NCBI GenBank assembly: GCA_946406145.1
Contig: CAMJJL010000016.1
Coordinates: 1 to 41,307, forward strand
Length of the DNA: 41,307 nt
Source: an uncultured Clostridia bacterium
GTDB lineage: Bacteria > Bacillota > Clostridia > Oscillospirales > Acutalibacteraceae
Direction of reading: 5' to 3'
The notes beneath the pieces were generated by a model. It made no database searches and was not told the DNA's origin. It saw only the letters and a list, made by a program, of their open reading frames with translations. Of the stretch, positions 34,831 through 41,307 are shown one piece after another; the stretch's first letter is position 1, and every line of letters starts with the position of its first letter. A program made the translations under genes and the position numbers.

Positions 34831-34917
34831 ATGAATACAAGAGCCGACAAGCTGAAAACGATCCTTGGCAATATGTTCTCATTGAAGGCAGCGCAAACGG
34901 AGAAAAAAGCACCATAA
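34831..34917 (+). CDS. 28-residue basic small protein
   Basis: The frame starts ATG at 34831 after AAAAGGAGCTGATCAC, a strong ribosome binding site. The peptide runs MNTRADKLKTILGNMF and ends EKKAP. A helical, basic, amphipathic stretch is visible. A promoter-like TTGTAG-17-TAGAAG lies upstream and a terminator follows 24 bases after the stop, so it is a complete transcription unit. Function unknown. A longer frame from 34735 has no ribosome binding site. Confidence 0.55.
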   Translation: MNTRADKLKTILGNMFSLKAAQTEKKAP

Positions 34918-34940
34918 TAAATCAACAAGCCTTATAAAAT

Positions 34941-34964
34941 AGCAGTCGTATTTGACTGCTTTTT
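34941..34964 (+). terminator. Terminator after the small protein
   Basis: AGCAGTC and GACTGCT form a 7-pair stem followed by TTTT. Confidence 0.75.
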
Positions 34965-34965
34965 G

Positions 34966-34994
34966 TTGACAACGCTTATTTCGCGTGATAGAAT
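34966..34994 (+). promoter_or_regulatory. Sigma-A promoter of the coiled-coil gene
   Basis: TTGACA and TAGAAT are spaced by 17 bases, 48 bases before the start codon. Confidence 0.8.
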
Positions 34995-35042
34995 TAAAAT
35001 GTACAGAGTGCTTTTTTGCAAGGCGCAAAACGATTTAACTAA

Positions 35043-35647
35043 ATGAGTAACACCCCGGTGACCTATGAAGAAAGAATCGCCGCCGCTCAGGCGAAGATGA
35101 ATGCCTTTAATGAAAAAATGGCAGCTGTCTCCGAAAAGGTCAAAAAGGCGCACACGATAAAAAAGCAGAGATTGCCGAAGCAATCGACTCTATCAACGCC
35201 GATCCGGACGAGCTGGATGCCGCGGTCATCGAGGATTATCACGAGAACATGGCTGCGATCGACGCGGATATCGAAGAGATCGAAACCACTGTCCAGCATG
35301 ATGTAGCCGGGTTCGAGAAGGATGTTGACGACACCATCGAGGGTGATATCAACGCCGCGAAGGAAAATGCCCGTCTTGCTAAAGAGCGCAGAGAGAGCAA
35401 GATCAACGCGATCAAGCTCAACGCCCGGATGAAAGCGGACGTGCTCAAGGAAAAGTTCGCACAGAGAAATGACGCCAAGGATAAGGTCGCTATGGAGAGC
35501 TACATCATCGATCTCCTCGACTATGCTGAGTGCTGCCAGCAGATAGCGTTTACCACGGCAACAGAAGCGGACATGGCACTGCTCGAGGCTGCTCAGACAG
35601 CCGCCGAATATAAAGAGCGATTCGGTGAAGAAGAGGAGGTGGAATAG
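35043..35647 (+). CDS. Coiled-coil protein read across a -1 frameshift (201 residues if shifted)
   Basis: Frame 0 from the ATG at 35043 gives a sensible helical start (YEERIAAAQAKMNAFNEKM) to codon 41, and then nonsense (RLPKQSTLSTPIRTSW) to a stop at 35306. The -1 frame is open from 35114 to 35647 and continues the same kind of helix (AEIAEAIDSINADPDELDAA). The join lies at A AAA AAG (35159-35165), read in frame 0 as ATA AAA AAG. A -1 slip there gives a continuous 201-residue, acidic, helical protein with KERRESKINAIKLNARMKAD and a GEEEEVE end. It is either a programmed frameshift or a lost base in a run of A. The ribosome binding site is weak. The stop shares a base with the start of the next gene. 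Function unknown. Confidence 0.7.
35142..35185 (+). promoter_or_regulatory. Candidate -1 ribosomal frameshift signal
   Basis: The slippery heptamer A AAA AAG lies at 35159-35165 in the correct phase. A Shine-Dalgarno-like AAAAAGG ends 10 bases upstream, and a GATTGC-CGAA-GCAATC hairpin starts 5 bases downstream. The same three parts make up the known bacterial dnaX signal. Confidence 0.5.
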
Positions 35648-35868
35648 TGCTCAAAAAAGTCATCGCTCCGATCAAAAACTTTGCAAAGAACAAGCTGCAG
35701 ATCATGGTCAGAAATGCCGTACAGGAGCAATTCAAAAAGAAGATGGAGAAGCTGACAAGAAGGCTCGCCATTCAATTTGTGATCACCGGCGTCGCGTTCG
35801 CGATCGTAAAGGTGCTTGCCTCCCGGGCGGATTCTATCGCAGGTCTGCTGACAAAACCCAAAAAATAA
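35647..35868 (+). CDS. Small membrane protein downstream of the coiled-coil gene
   Basis: The protein has 73 residues. The start is GTG at 35647, which shares its first base with the preceding TAG stop; GAAGAAGAGGAGG lies just upstream inside the preceding gene and serves as ribosome binding site. The N-terminal half is a basic helix (NFAKNKLQIMVRNAVQEQF), followed by one hydrophobic segment (LAIQFVITGVAFAIVKVLA) and KPKK. It is probably translated together with the coiled-coil protein and may anchor it to the membrane, which is inference. A terminator follows directly. Confidence 0.75.
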   Translation: MLKKVIAPIKNFAKNKLQIMVRNAVQEQFKKKMEKLTRRLAIQFVITGVAFAIVKVLASRADSIAGLLTKPKK

Positions 35869-35875
35869 TCCTACA

Positions 35876-35914
35876 AATGCCGGGGTAAAGATTCCTCGGC
35901 ATTTCTTTGTTTTG
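35876..35914 (+). terminator. Terminator after the coiled-coil/membrane protein pair
   Basis: AATGCCGGGG and CCTCGGCATT form a 10-pair stem (one G-U) followed by TCTTTGTTTT. Confidence 0.8.
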
Positions 35915-35998
35915 TCGAAAGATGATACTGTATGATACCCTCTCCGTCGCCCCCGGTCAGCTCACAGAGGATGTCGGAGCTTTTCTTGCTGCACAAAT

Positions 35999-36028
35999 AA
36001 TCCGCCGCAGGAACTCCTGCGACGGATT
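35999..36028 (-). terminator. Terminator of the Sas6-like gene
   Basis: On the minus strand, AATCCGTCGCAGG and CCTGCGGCGGATT form a 13-pair stem (one G-U) with an AGTT loop, followed by ATTTGT, 31 bases after the stop. Confidence 0.7.
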
Positions 36029-36059
36029 TCATTATGATTGCAATTTGTTACCTTCGGGA

Positions 36060-37946
36060 TCAATCGACCTTGATATTGTAAGGAATCGATACGCCGACCA
36101 ACGCGCGCTGGATCCATGAGCAGTCACGGATCGTCACATCGTCGTCGCCGTCCACGTCGGCGGCATTTTTGTTGAACACGCTCAGAGAAACTCCGGTCAG
36201 GTGACGCTGGATCCATGAAACGTCGCGGATAGTCACATTGCCGTCGTTATCCGCGTCACCTAAAATGATTTCAGGCTCAGTGGGCAGTACAGGCGGATCC
36301 GTCGGCTGTACGGGAGGATCGGTGGGCTGTACAACAGGTTCAGTGGGCTTGGGTGTAGTGGGGGTTACCGCGCCGGGAGTGAACGCCTTGCCGATACGTG
36401 CCATCGGAACAGTGATGTGATCCTCGTCCTCTTTCTCCATAGAGGTAGAGGAATCGGCGGAATAAGGCTTTGCGGCGTTGTCAGCCATTGAGAGGTCATA
36501 GGGCAGGCAGTCCATGCCCGAGGTACCGAAGGTGGAGACCTTCATGATGCCGATACCGTTCGCTTCGATATCAGCAGCGGTGATATCCAGATTCTTGAGC
36601 GGAATGGAGACCTCATAGAACATATCCATCGACGCCTTGTGACCCTTGCTGTAGAAATCGGTCAGGGTCGCGTCAACGGAGTCGCCGGCGACGCGCTTGT
36701 TGTCGGTGCCTGCCTTGGGGATACCCATCAGCTTGCCGGAGAGGGTCTTGCCGTTGCCCCACTTGATGTTGATACCGGTCTGCGCGCCTGCGATCACAAG
36801 GTCATCGGGCATGAGCTCACCGTCATCGTTCGCGGTGTAGATGAACGGGCCGTTGGATGCGTTGGTGGAATAAGCGATAACATGATCGGCGTGCGCGTCA
36901 AGCGTCGTACCGGTCGCCCAGAGCGTACCGCTCGCAGTCTCGCCGTGAGTGATGTTCTCGTTGCCGGTGTAAATATACATAAAGACAGGCAGATTATCGA
37001 TCCAGAGGTTGCCCTGAGTCATGGGGAAGTCCTCGCCGGGAGCGACGATATCCTGCACATTTGCCATCTCGTACATGATGTAGAGGTTGGTATCATCCCA
37101 CGCGGCGTACATCGCATAGTCGTCAATGCCTTTTTCATGCATCGACCAGTGCGCGTAGACGCGCGGGTCATCGTTCGCGACGCCCTGCGCAATCAGCATG
37201 GAGCTCTCCCAGTCGGACTTGTCGCCGTCAACAGTGATGGTCTTGCGCTTGCCGTAGCCGCCGTCCGGGTTGGTGGCATAGTTGCCGCCGATCGCCTCAG
37301 CAGTGCTGCCGTCGGTGGCAGGACCCGAGGTAGATCTCTTCTTATAGGTACAGCTCTTGGTCACGGTGCCGTAGCTGTTGGTCGCGCTGATATCGAGCTT
37401 GACGGATTCGCCCTCCGCGATATCCGCGCCGAGGGTCAGGTTGACAGTTCCGTTGATGGCGAAATGAGAGCCGCCGTCGATGGTGTAGTAGGCGGAATCA
37501 GCGTCCTTGACGGTGACAGTCACGTCAACGGAGCCCTTGAAGCCGCCTCCGTCGTTGGAAACAGTGATCACGGGAACGGGATCGACGCTGTAATCGCTCC
37601 ATGTCTTTTTGTCAACATCATAGAGCTTGTTGGCGCCGGGGTAAGTCATATCAGTAGTCTGACCGTCGCCGTTGTTGCTGAAAATGACCATGTCGAACTT
37701 GTCTTGGGGAACGGTGTACTCATACACGTCGGTCTCACCGCTGACCTTGGTCATCGCAACGCCCGGCCATGCCTTGTTGTTCTCCTCGGTGTTCTTCTTC
37801 CACATGTAGCAGGTCGGGGTGAAGCTCGCGCGGCAATAGATCTTATCGCCTGCCAGAGCCGACACGTTGACGACCGCGACAGTGATCATCGAAGCCATCA
37901 TCAGAACCGCCAGAATGATGGCGAGTAGTTTTTTTGAGATTTTCAA
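36060..37946 (-). CDS. Sas6-like secreted starch-binding dockerin protein (CBM26-Ig-CBM74-dockerin)
   Basis: The protein has 628 residues. The start is TTG at 37946, with AGGAGG seven bases upstream; no ATG gives a signal peptide. Parts: signal peptide (1-about 32); CBM26-like starch-binding domain (about 34-115, YMWKKNTEENNKAWPG, IFSNNGDGQTTDM); Ig or chitobiase-C-like domain (about 123-195, YYTIDGG); CBM74 (about 220-510, KSDWESSMLIAQGVANDDPR, MDCLPYDLSMADNA, DHITVPMARIGKAF); a Pro/Thr linker with PTDPP repeats; and a type I dockerin (DADNDGNVTIRDVSWIQRHL, DVDGDDDVTIRDCSWIQRAL). This order matches Sas6 of the Ruminococcus bromii amylosome, which binds resistant starch. It has no catalytic domain. 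It should dock through a cohesin to a cell-surface complex. It stands alone with a strong promoter. Confidence 0.9.
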   Translation of the reverse strand: MKISKKLLAIILAVLMMASMITVAVVNVSALAGDKIYCRASFTPTCYMWKKNTEENNKAWPGVAMTKVSGETDVYEYTVPQDKFDMVIFSNNGDGQTTDMTYPGANKLYDVDKKTWSDYSVDPVPVITVSNDGGGFKGSVDVTVTVKDADSAYYTIDGGSHFAINGTVNLTLGADIAEGESVKLDISATNSYGTVTKSCTYKKRSTSGPATDGSTAEAIGGNYATNPDGGYGKRKTITVDGDKSDWESSMLIAQGVANDDPRVYAHWSMHEKGIDDYAMYAAWDDTNLYIMYEMANVQDIVAPGEDFPMTQGNLWIDNLPVFMYIYTGNENITHGETASGTLWATGTTLDAHADHVIAYSTNASNGPFIYTANDDGELMPDDLVIAGAQTGINIKWGNGKTLSGKLMGIPKAGTDNKRVAGDSVDATLTDFYSKGHKASMDMFYEVSIPLKNLDITAADIEANGIGIMKVSTFGTSGMDCLPYDLSMADNAAKPYSADSSTSMEKEDEDHITVPMARIGKAFTPGAVTPTTPKPTEPVVQPTDPPVQPTDPPVLPTEPEIILGDADNDGNVTIRDVSWIQRHLTGVSLSVFNKNAADVDGDDDVTIRDCSWIQRALVGVSIPYNIKVD

Positions 37947-38075
37947 AACAATCCCTCCTCTTTCATAATAAATCCTAAGGAACAGTATAAGCCGATCACG
38001 CACATGAGATCGCCGCGGACGGAACATTGCCGCAGCAGTTATCCCAAAGTGAAATGCTCATATCTATTTAGATTT

Positions 38076-38104
38076 ATTATAATCGGTCGGATACCAAAAG
38101 TCAA
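38076..38104 (-). promoter_or_regulatory. Sigma-A promoter of the Sas6-like gene
   Basis: TTGACT (38099-38104) and TATAAT (38076-38081) are spaced by 17 bases on the minus strand. The leader of roughly 120 bases before the TTG start is long and could hold regulatory structure. Confidence 0.8.
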
Positions 38105-38175
38105 TAAATTGTATCGATTCAAAATGATCAAATCACACAGCTTTTATAGAATCCGGATCAATTGTCATAAAGCTA

Positions 38176-38204
38176 TTGACAAGCAGCCTGTAACATACTA
38201 TATT
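38176..38204 (+). promoter_or_regulatory. Sigma-A promoter of the LRR/sirtuin pair
   Basis: TTGACA and TATATT are spaced by 17 bases, 27 bases before the GTG start. It lies inside a longer open frame and so excludes upstream starts. Confidence 0.85.
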
Positions 38205-38231
38205 GCAAGTATCACCCGTAAAGGGGGATGC

Positions 38232-38435
38232 GTGACGCAGGACTTCATCTATAAACCGACCGATAACGGCACCTATGCGGTGGCAGGCTATCAGGGCGAT
38301 GAAAAGGATGTGAAGATCCCCGACTGCTTCGGCGGCGATGTGATCTCGGTGATCGGCGACAAGCGGTTCAGCGGTCACAGCGAGATCGCGGAGGTCAGTG
38401 AAAAGGCATTCGACACAAAGGAGCTGAACACATAA
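38232..38435 (+). CDS. Small leucine-rich-repeat-like (LRR_5/BspA) protein
   Basis: The protein has 67 residues from GTG at 38232, after AAAGGGGG. The frame is open much further upstream, but the promoter at 38176-38204 rules that out. The sequence NGTYAVAGYQGDEKDVKIPD and GDVISVIGDKRFSGH is like one to one-and-a-half BspA-type LRR_5 units, which normally come in long arrays on secreted proteins. Here there is no signal peptide and only about one unit. The stop (TAATG) overlaps the sirtuin start, so it may be a binding partner of the sirtuin. Role unknown. Confidence 0.65.
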   Translation: MTQDFIYKPTDNGTYAVAGYQGDEKDVKIPDCFGGDVISVIGDKRFSGHSEIAEVSEKAFDTKELNT

Positions 38436-39424
38436 TGAAGGAACGATATGATGATCTGCCGAACGGCTATCAGGAGACGATCAAAAACGGACTGGGCGCC
38501 CTGCGCGTATTCAGCCGTGCTTCCCACGGAATCGGCACACAGGAGGAACAGACTGAGCGGCTCAAAAACGAGCTGGATACCGCGGACGCGATCGTGATCG
38601 GCGCGGGCGCGGGGATGAGCACCTCGGCAGGGTTCACCTACAGCGGCGAGCGCTTTGAGCGGTACTTCTTCGATTTCAAGCGCCGCTTCGGGATCAAGGA
38701 CATGTATTCGGGCGGCTTCTACCCCTTCCCCGACAATGAAACACGCTGGGCATGGTGGGCACGCCACATCTACTTCAACCGCTATATCAACGCGCCCAAA
38801 CCCGTGTATCATGAACTGCTGGAGCTTATGCGTAACAAAAACTACTTTGTCATCACAACGAACGTGGATCACCAATTCCAGCGCGCCGGCTTTGATAAAA
38901 CCCGCCTGTTCTATACGCAGGGCGATTACGGTCTGTTCCAATCTGTGAACCGCCGGCTGCAAAAGACCTACGACAATGAAGATTGGGTCATGCAAGCGAT
39001 GGAAGCGCAGGGTTTTGTCAGGGATGAAAACGGCGTTTTCCAAGTGCCCGAGGATCAAATCATCAAAATGCGGATCCCGACCGAGCTGATTCCCAAGTGT
39101 CCCGATGACGGCAGTGATGTGGTGATGAACCTGCGCTCTGACGACAGCTTTGTCGAGGACGAGGGCTGGCACAGAGCCTCGGCGGCATATTACGACTTTC
39201 TCAAAAAACACGAGAATGATCATGTGCTCTATCTGGAGCTCGGGGTCGGCGGCAATACGCCTGTCATCATCAAATACCCGTTCTGGCAGATGACGCTCAC
39301 AAACGACAAGGCAACCTATGCCTGCCTGAACTACAATGACGCCGACTGCCCCGAGGAGCTCGCCGTGCAGTCGATCTGTATCCGCGCGGACATCGGCGAT
39401 ATCTTGCAGGAATTACGATCATAG
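38435..39424 (+). CDS. SirTM-like sirtuin (NAD-dependent, macrodomain-associated class)
   Basis: The protein has 329 residues. The NAD-binding GAGAGMSTSAGFTYSG is at 57-71, and TTNVDHQFQ (N143, D145) at 141-149. Where ordinary sirtuins have the catalytic HG, this one has YTQGDYGL with Q162, as in class M sirtuins, which ADP-ribosylate lipoylated GcvH-L proteins in pathogens. The four-cysteine zinc site of standard sirtuins is not evident (only PKCPDDG). No macrodomain, GcvH-L or lipoate ligase gene is seen nearby, so the target may differ. The LRR-like gene directly upstream is translationally coupled. A 90-residue loop (about 170-260) is longer than usual. Confidence 0.85.
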   Translation: MKERYDDLPNGYQETIKNGLGALRVFSRASHGIGTQEEQTERLKNELDTADAIVIGAGAGMSTSAGFTYSGERFERYFFDFKRRFGIKDMYSGGFYPFPDNETRWAWWARHIYFNRYINAPKPVYHELLELMRNKNYFVITTNVDHQFQRAGFDKTRLFYTQGDYGLFQSVNRRLQKTYDNEDWVMQAMEAQGFVRDENGVFQVPEDQIIKMRIPTELIPKCPDDGSDVVMNLRSDDSFVEDEGWHRASAAYYDFLKKHENDHVLYLELGVGGNTPVIIKYPFWQMTLTNDKATYACLNYNDADCPEELAVQSICIRADIGDILQELRS

Positions 39425-39453
39425 GATGAAACGAGCAAACTGTACAGGATACG

Positions 39454-39482
39454 AAAACCGTTTTGCGTTGCAAGACGGTTTT
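39454..39482 (+). terminator. Terminator after the sirtuin gene
   Basis: AAAACCGTTTTGC and GCAAGACGGTTTT form a 13-pair stem (one G-U) with a 3-base loop and a T run. Confidence 0.85.
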
Positions 39483-39593
39483 TGCGTGTTAGGCAGATAT
39501 CCATGCAGCGTGATGATATCATGTCGGATTTCCGACAAATCGGCATCCCTTCTGATGATACCTTTTTGATCAGGAAAAAGTACAGAATACATA

Positions 39594-39623
39594 TTGACTA
39601 CGCTGTTTTATAGATGGTATACT
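39594..39623 (+). promoter_or_regulatory. Sigma-A promoter of the radical SAM gene
   Basis: TTGACT and TATACT are spaced by 18 bases. The distance to the start codon is about 165 bases, leaving a long leader. Confidence 0.7.
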
Positions 39624-39672
39624 ACCGATAATACCGATACATCATCAGCTGATACCGAGAGATCAGGACAAG

Positions 39673-39737
39673 AAAACATGATCGGATCATGTTTTGCCGG
39701 GATACCCGGCGTTGGCACGACACGGATCGCCGATCCG
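39673..39737 (+). promoter_or_regulatory. Structured leader: three tandem perfect inverted repeats
   Basis: Within 65 bases lie AAAACATGATC/GATCATGTTTT (39673-39695), GCCGGG-ATA-CCCGGC (39696-39710) and CGGATCG-C-CGATCCG (39723-39737). All three are perfect and consecutive in the untranslated leader of the radical SAM gene. The first is followed by TTTT as its own arm. I recognise no known riboswitch class. Confidence 0.6.
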
Positions 39738-39788
39738 GGGAGCGAAACGGATAACAGCACAGCATATAACAGCAGGGAGACTGACAGG

Positions 39789-40898
39789 ATGAAAAACGAA
39801 GCAAAAGAGTTTGACATACAGGAATATCTGACGCGAGGAGTGGAGCGCGTTGTATCGGAGGCACTGAGGGCAACGCTCAAGGATCCCAAGGAAAGCGCCT
39901 TTATGCTGCGTTTTGCCGCGGCGACCAAAGCGGCGGCAAAGCGGAGAAAAAAGCTCGAAGAAAGCGGAGAGCACATACCCACATTCCTGATCGCGAGCAT
40001 CACCAGCGAGTGTAACCTTCACTGTGCCGGCTGTTACTCGCGTTGCAACCACGCGACCGCAGATGAGGTACCTGTCTGTCAGCTTACCGGAAACGAATGG
40101 CTGCGTATCTTCCGCGAAGCGGATGACCTGGGGATCAGCTTCATTCTGCTCGCGGGCGGCGAGCCGATGCTAAGACGCGACATCATTGAAGCGGCGGCAG
40201 AGAAGCCGAACATCCTGTTCCCGATCTTCACGAACGGCACCTATATGGATGAAGCGTACTTTGCGCTGTTTGACAAAAGCCGAAACCTCCTGCCCGTGAT
40301 GAGTATCGAGGGCGAAAAGGAGATCACCGACAAAAGACGAGGCGAGGGGATCTATGACAGGCTGATCGGCAACATGGACGAGCTGCACCGCAGAGGGCTG
40401 ATCTTCGGCGCGTTCGTTACCGTGACCAAGGAAAACATCCGTGAGGTCTCCTCTGACAGCTTCCTGCAAAAGCTCGCCGAACGCGGATGCAAGGCGGTAA
40501 TCTTCGTCGAATTTGTCCCTGTCACAGAGGACAGCAAGGAGCTGGCGCCGGGGGATGAAGAACGCGAGTATCTGCGCGGCGAGATCGCACGGCTGAGAAG
40601 AGAGCGACCCGAGATGGTGTACATCTCTTTCCCGGGCGATGAAAAAAGCTCCGGCGGATGCGTTGCGGCAGGCAGAGGCTTCTTCCACATCAACTCCCAC
40701 GGCGGCGCCGAACCGTGTCCGTTCTCCCCATACTCCGATGTAAACGTCCGTAACACCTCTCTGCGCGAGGCGCTGCGGTCGCCGCTGTTTACCGCTCTCA
40801 GGGACGGCGGGATCCTGATGGAAGATCACGCGGGCGGCTGCGTTCTCTATGAGAAGCGCGAGTTGGTCGAAGCCCTGCTCACAAAATTCAATCAATAA
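39789..40898 (+). CDS. Radical SAM enzyme with C-terminal SPASM-like cysteines
   Basis: The protein has 369 residues from the ATG at 39789. A frame open to 39594 would start inside the promoter and lacks a ribosome binding site. The 4Fe-4S/SAM motif is C75-C79-C82 (ECNLHCAGCYSRC). LLAGGEPMLRRD is the GGE motif that binds SAM. C-terminal cysteines (SSGGCVAAGRG, GAEPCPFSPYSD, AGGCVLYEK) suit an auxiliary cluster of the SPASM or Twitch kind. The N-terminal 65 residues are helical. Such proteins modify peptides or cofactors, but no precursor peptide is visible next to it, so the substrate is unknown. It is transcribed alone, with a structured leader. Confidence 0.88.
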   Translation: MKNEAKEFDIQEYLTRGVERVVSEALRATLKDPKESAFMLRFAAATKAAAKRRKKLEESGEHIPTFLIASITSECNLHCAGCYSRCNHATADEVPVCQLTGNEWLRIFREADDLGISFILLAGGEPMLRRDIIEAAAEKPNILFPIFTNGTYMDEAYFALFDKSRNLLPVMSIEGEKEITDKRRGEGIYDRLIGNMDELHRRGLIFGAFVTVTKENIREVSSDSFLQKLAERGCKAVIFVEFVPVTEDSKELAPGDEEREYLRGEIARLRRERPEMVYISFPGDEKSSGGCVAAGRGFFHINSHGGAEPCPFSPYSDVNVRNTSLREALRSPLFTALRDGGILMEDHAGGCVLYEKRELVEALLTKFNQ

Positions 40899-40923
40899 GC
40901 CGATATCAGATCATTTCACAAAG

Positions 40924-40966
40924 AAACCGCATGGCTGCACCCGCAAACGGCAGCTCCATGCGGTTT
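40924..40966 (+). terminator. Terminator after the radical SAM gene
   Basis: AAACCGCATGG and CCATGCGGTTT form an 11-pair stem, extended inside by GC pairs, 25 bases after the stop. Confidence 0.75.
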
Positions 40967-40983
40967 AATACTAATTTCTGATA

Positions 40984-41109
40984 AAACACTTTAAATAGAT
41001 ATTAGCGGAGACTTTCGCAGAGCGAGGCGGAGGACGCAGGCAGGCTGGCGCCTGTCAAGGACAACAACGAAGCTATGCGGAATTCTACGCAATAGATGTT
41101 AAAGTGTTT
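40984..41109. repeat. Short MITE-like element with 11-base terminal inverted repeats
   Basis: AAACACTTTAA (40984-40994) and TTAAAGTGTTT (41099-41109) are perfect inverted ends around about 104 bases without a gene. TAGATATTAG occurs just inside the left end and again just outside the right end. The inner part has a CAGGC/GCCTG hairpin. Confidence 0.5.
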
Positions 41110-41226
41110 AATTAGATATTAGTATAATATTGTTTGACATAAAGATGATAAAACTTGGTATGTTCCTCGTTGATCTCAGCATAAACAGCGGCGCGGTTTG
41201 CAGAAATGACAATCATAGGATATCAC
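41110..41226. other. Short non-coding stretch
   Basis: No convincing gene is seen. The stretch lies between the inverted-repeat element and the next terminator. Confidence 0.5.
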
Positions 41227-41256
41227 AAAAGCGTGAGGAAAGCCCTCACGCTTTTT
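41227..41256. terminator. Terminator near the right edge
   Basis: AAAAGCGTGAGG pairs with CCTCACGCTTTT, followed by a T run. Flanking A and T runs allow use from either side. Confidence 0.75.
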
Positions 41257-41269
41257 CCGTGTATGACGG

Positions 41270-41307
41270 GCATATCAATGCTCTGTGGTGAAAGTCCACC
41301 GAGGCGT
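41270..41307 (+). other. Possible start of a structured RNA, cut by the edge
   Basis: GTGGTGAAAGTCCACCGAGG folds as GTGG...CCAC around GTGAAAGT and resembles the GUGAAAGUCC segment in the first domain of some group II introns. Too little is present to decide. Confidence 0.25.

Noticed and set aside
35907-36119. 70-codon plus-strand frame after the small membrane protein gene
   Set aside because: It contains the terminator of the Sas6-like gene and overlaps that gene's end; no ribosome binding site.
36639-37928. 429-codon plus-strand frame opposite the Sas6-like gene
   Set aside because: It is antisense to recognised CBM26 and CBM74 domains, and has no ribosome binding site or family likeness.
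38004-38231. Long upstream extension of the LRR-like gene
   Set aside because: A strong promoter (TTGACA-17-TATATT) lies inside it and its translation is not protein-like.
39594-39788. 65-codon upstream extension of the radical SAM protein
   Set aside because: It starts in the -35 box and crosses three perfect hairpins. The ATG at 39789 fits the family better.

Overview
The window suggests a gut-type Clostridia of the Ruminococcaceae/Oscillospiraceae group. This rests on type I dockerins in three secreted proteins, a Sas6-like starch-binding protein (CBM26 plus CBM74 plus dockerin) of the kind known from Ruminococcus bromii amylosomes, a Cthe_2159-like carbohydrate-binding beta-helix protein, Gram-positive signal peptides and lipobox, AGGAGG ribosome binding sites and consensus sigma-A promoters. 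Base composition is moderately GC-rich. Species cannot be named from this sequence alone.

Left half, 1-22190, all minus strand: one nearly continuous gene run. In transcription order it holds a LytS/YehU-type sensor kinase, a 29-codon small ORF ending in a strong intercistronic hairpin, a response regulator with an XRE-type helix-turn-helix output domain, a multi-pass membrane protein, a PrsW-like membrane protease, six paralogous 744-763-residue membrane proteins, a right-handed beta-helix surface protein, and a seventh, divergent paralog cut by the window edge. Several genes overlap by ATGA. The paralogs share a signal peptide, an N-terminal domain of about 65 residues, a long helical region, a transmembrane hairpin enclosing a hypervariable loop predicted to be cytoplasmic, a conserved extracellular C-terminal domain, and a final membrane helix with a poly-lysine tail. 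I recognise no named family for them. This kinase/regulator/protease/paralog-array locus is the best candidate for an undescribed system.

Middle, 22191-29300: a 680-base intergenic region; a secreted dockerin protein with a pectin/cellulose-binding-type beta-helix; then a probable minus-strand operon of aldo/keto reductase, secreted dockerin-flavodoxin fusion, DUF4405 cytochrome-b-like membrane protein and esterase lipoprotein. It is read from a promoter flanked by two near-identical TGACA/TGTCA dyads.

Right part, 29300-41307: mostly single genes or pairs bounded by clear promoters and terminators. They are a DUF2238-like membrane protein, a small hypothetical protein, a TMEM175-like channel protein, a GNAT acetyltransferase, an HdeD-like protein with an ABC1/UbiB kinase-like protein, a tiny peptide, a coiled-coil protein interrupted at a dnaX-like slippery heptamer (possible programmed -1 frameshift), a small membrane protein, the Sas6-like dockerin protein, a leucine-rich-repeat-like small protein coupled to a SirTM-like sirtuin, and a radical SAM protein with a leader of three perfect inverted repeats. 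The right edge holds terminators and a short inverted-repeat element.
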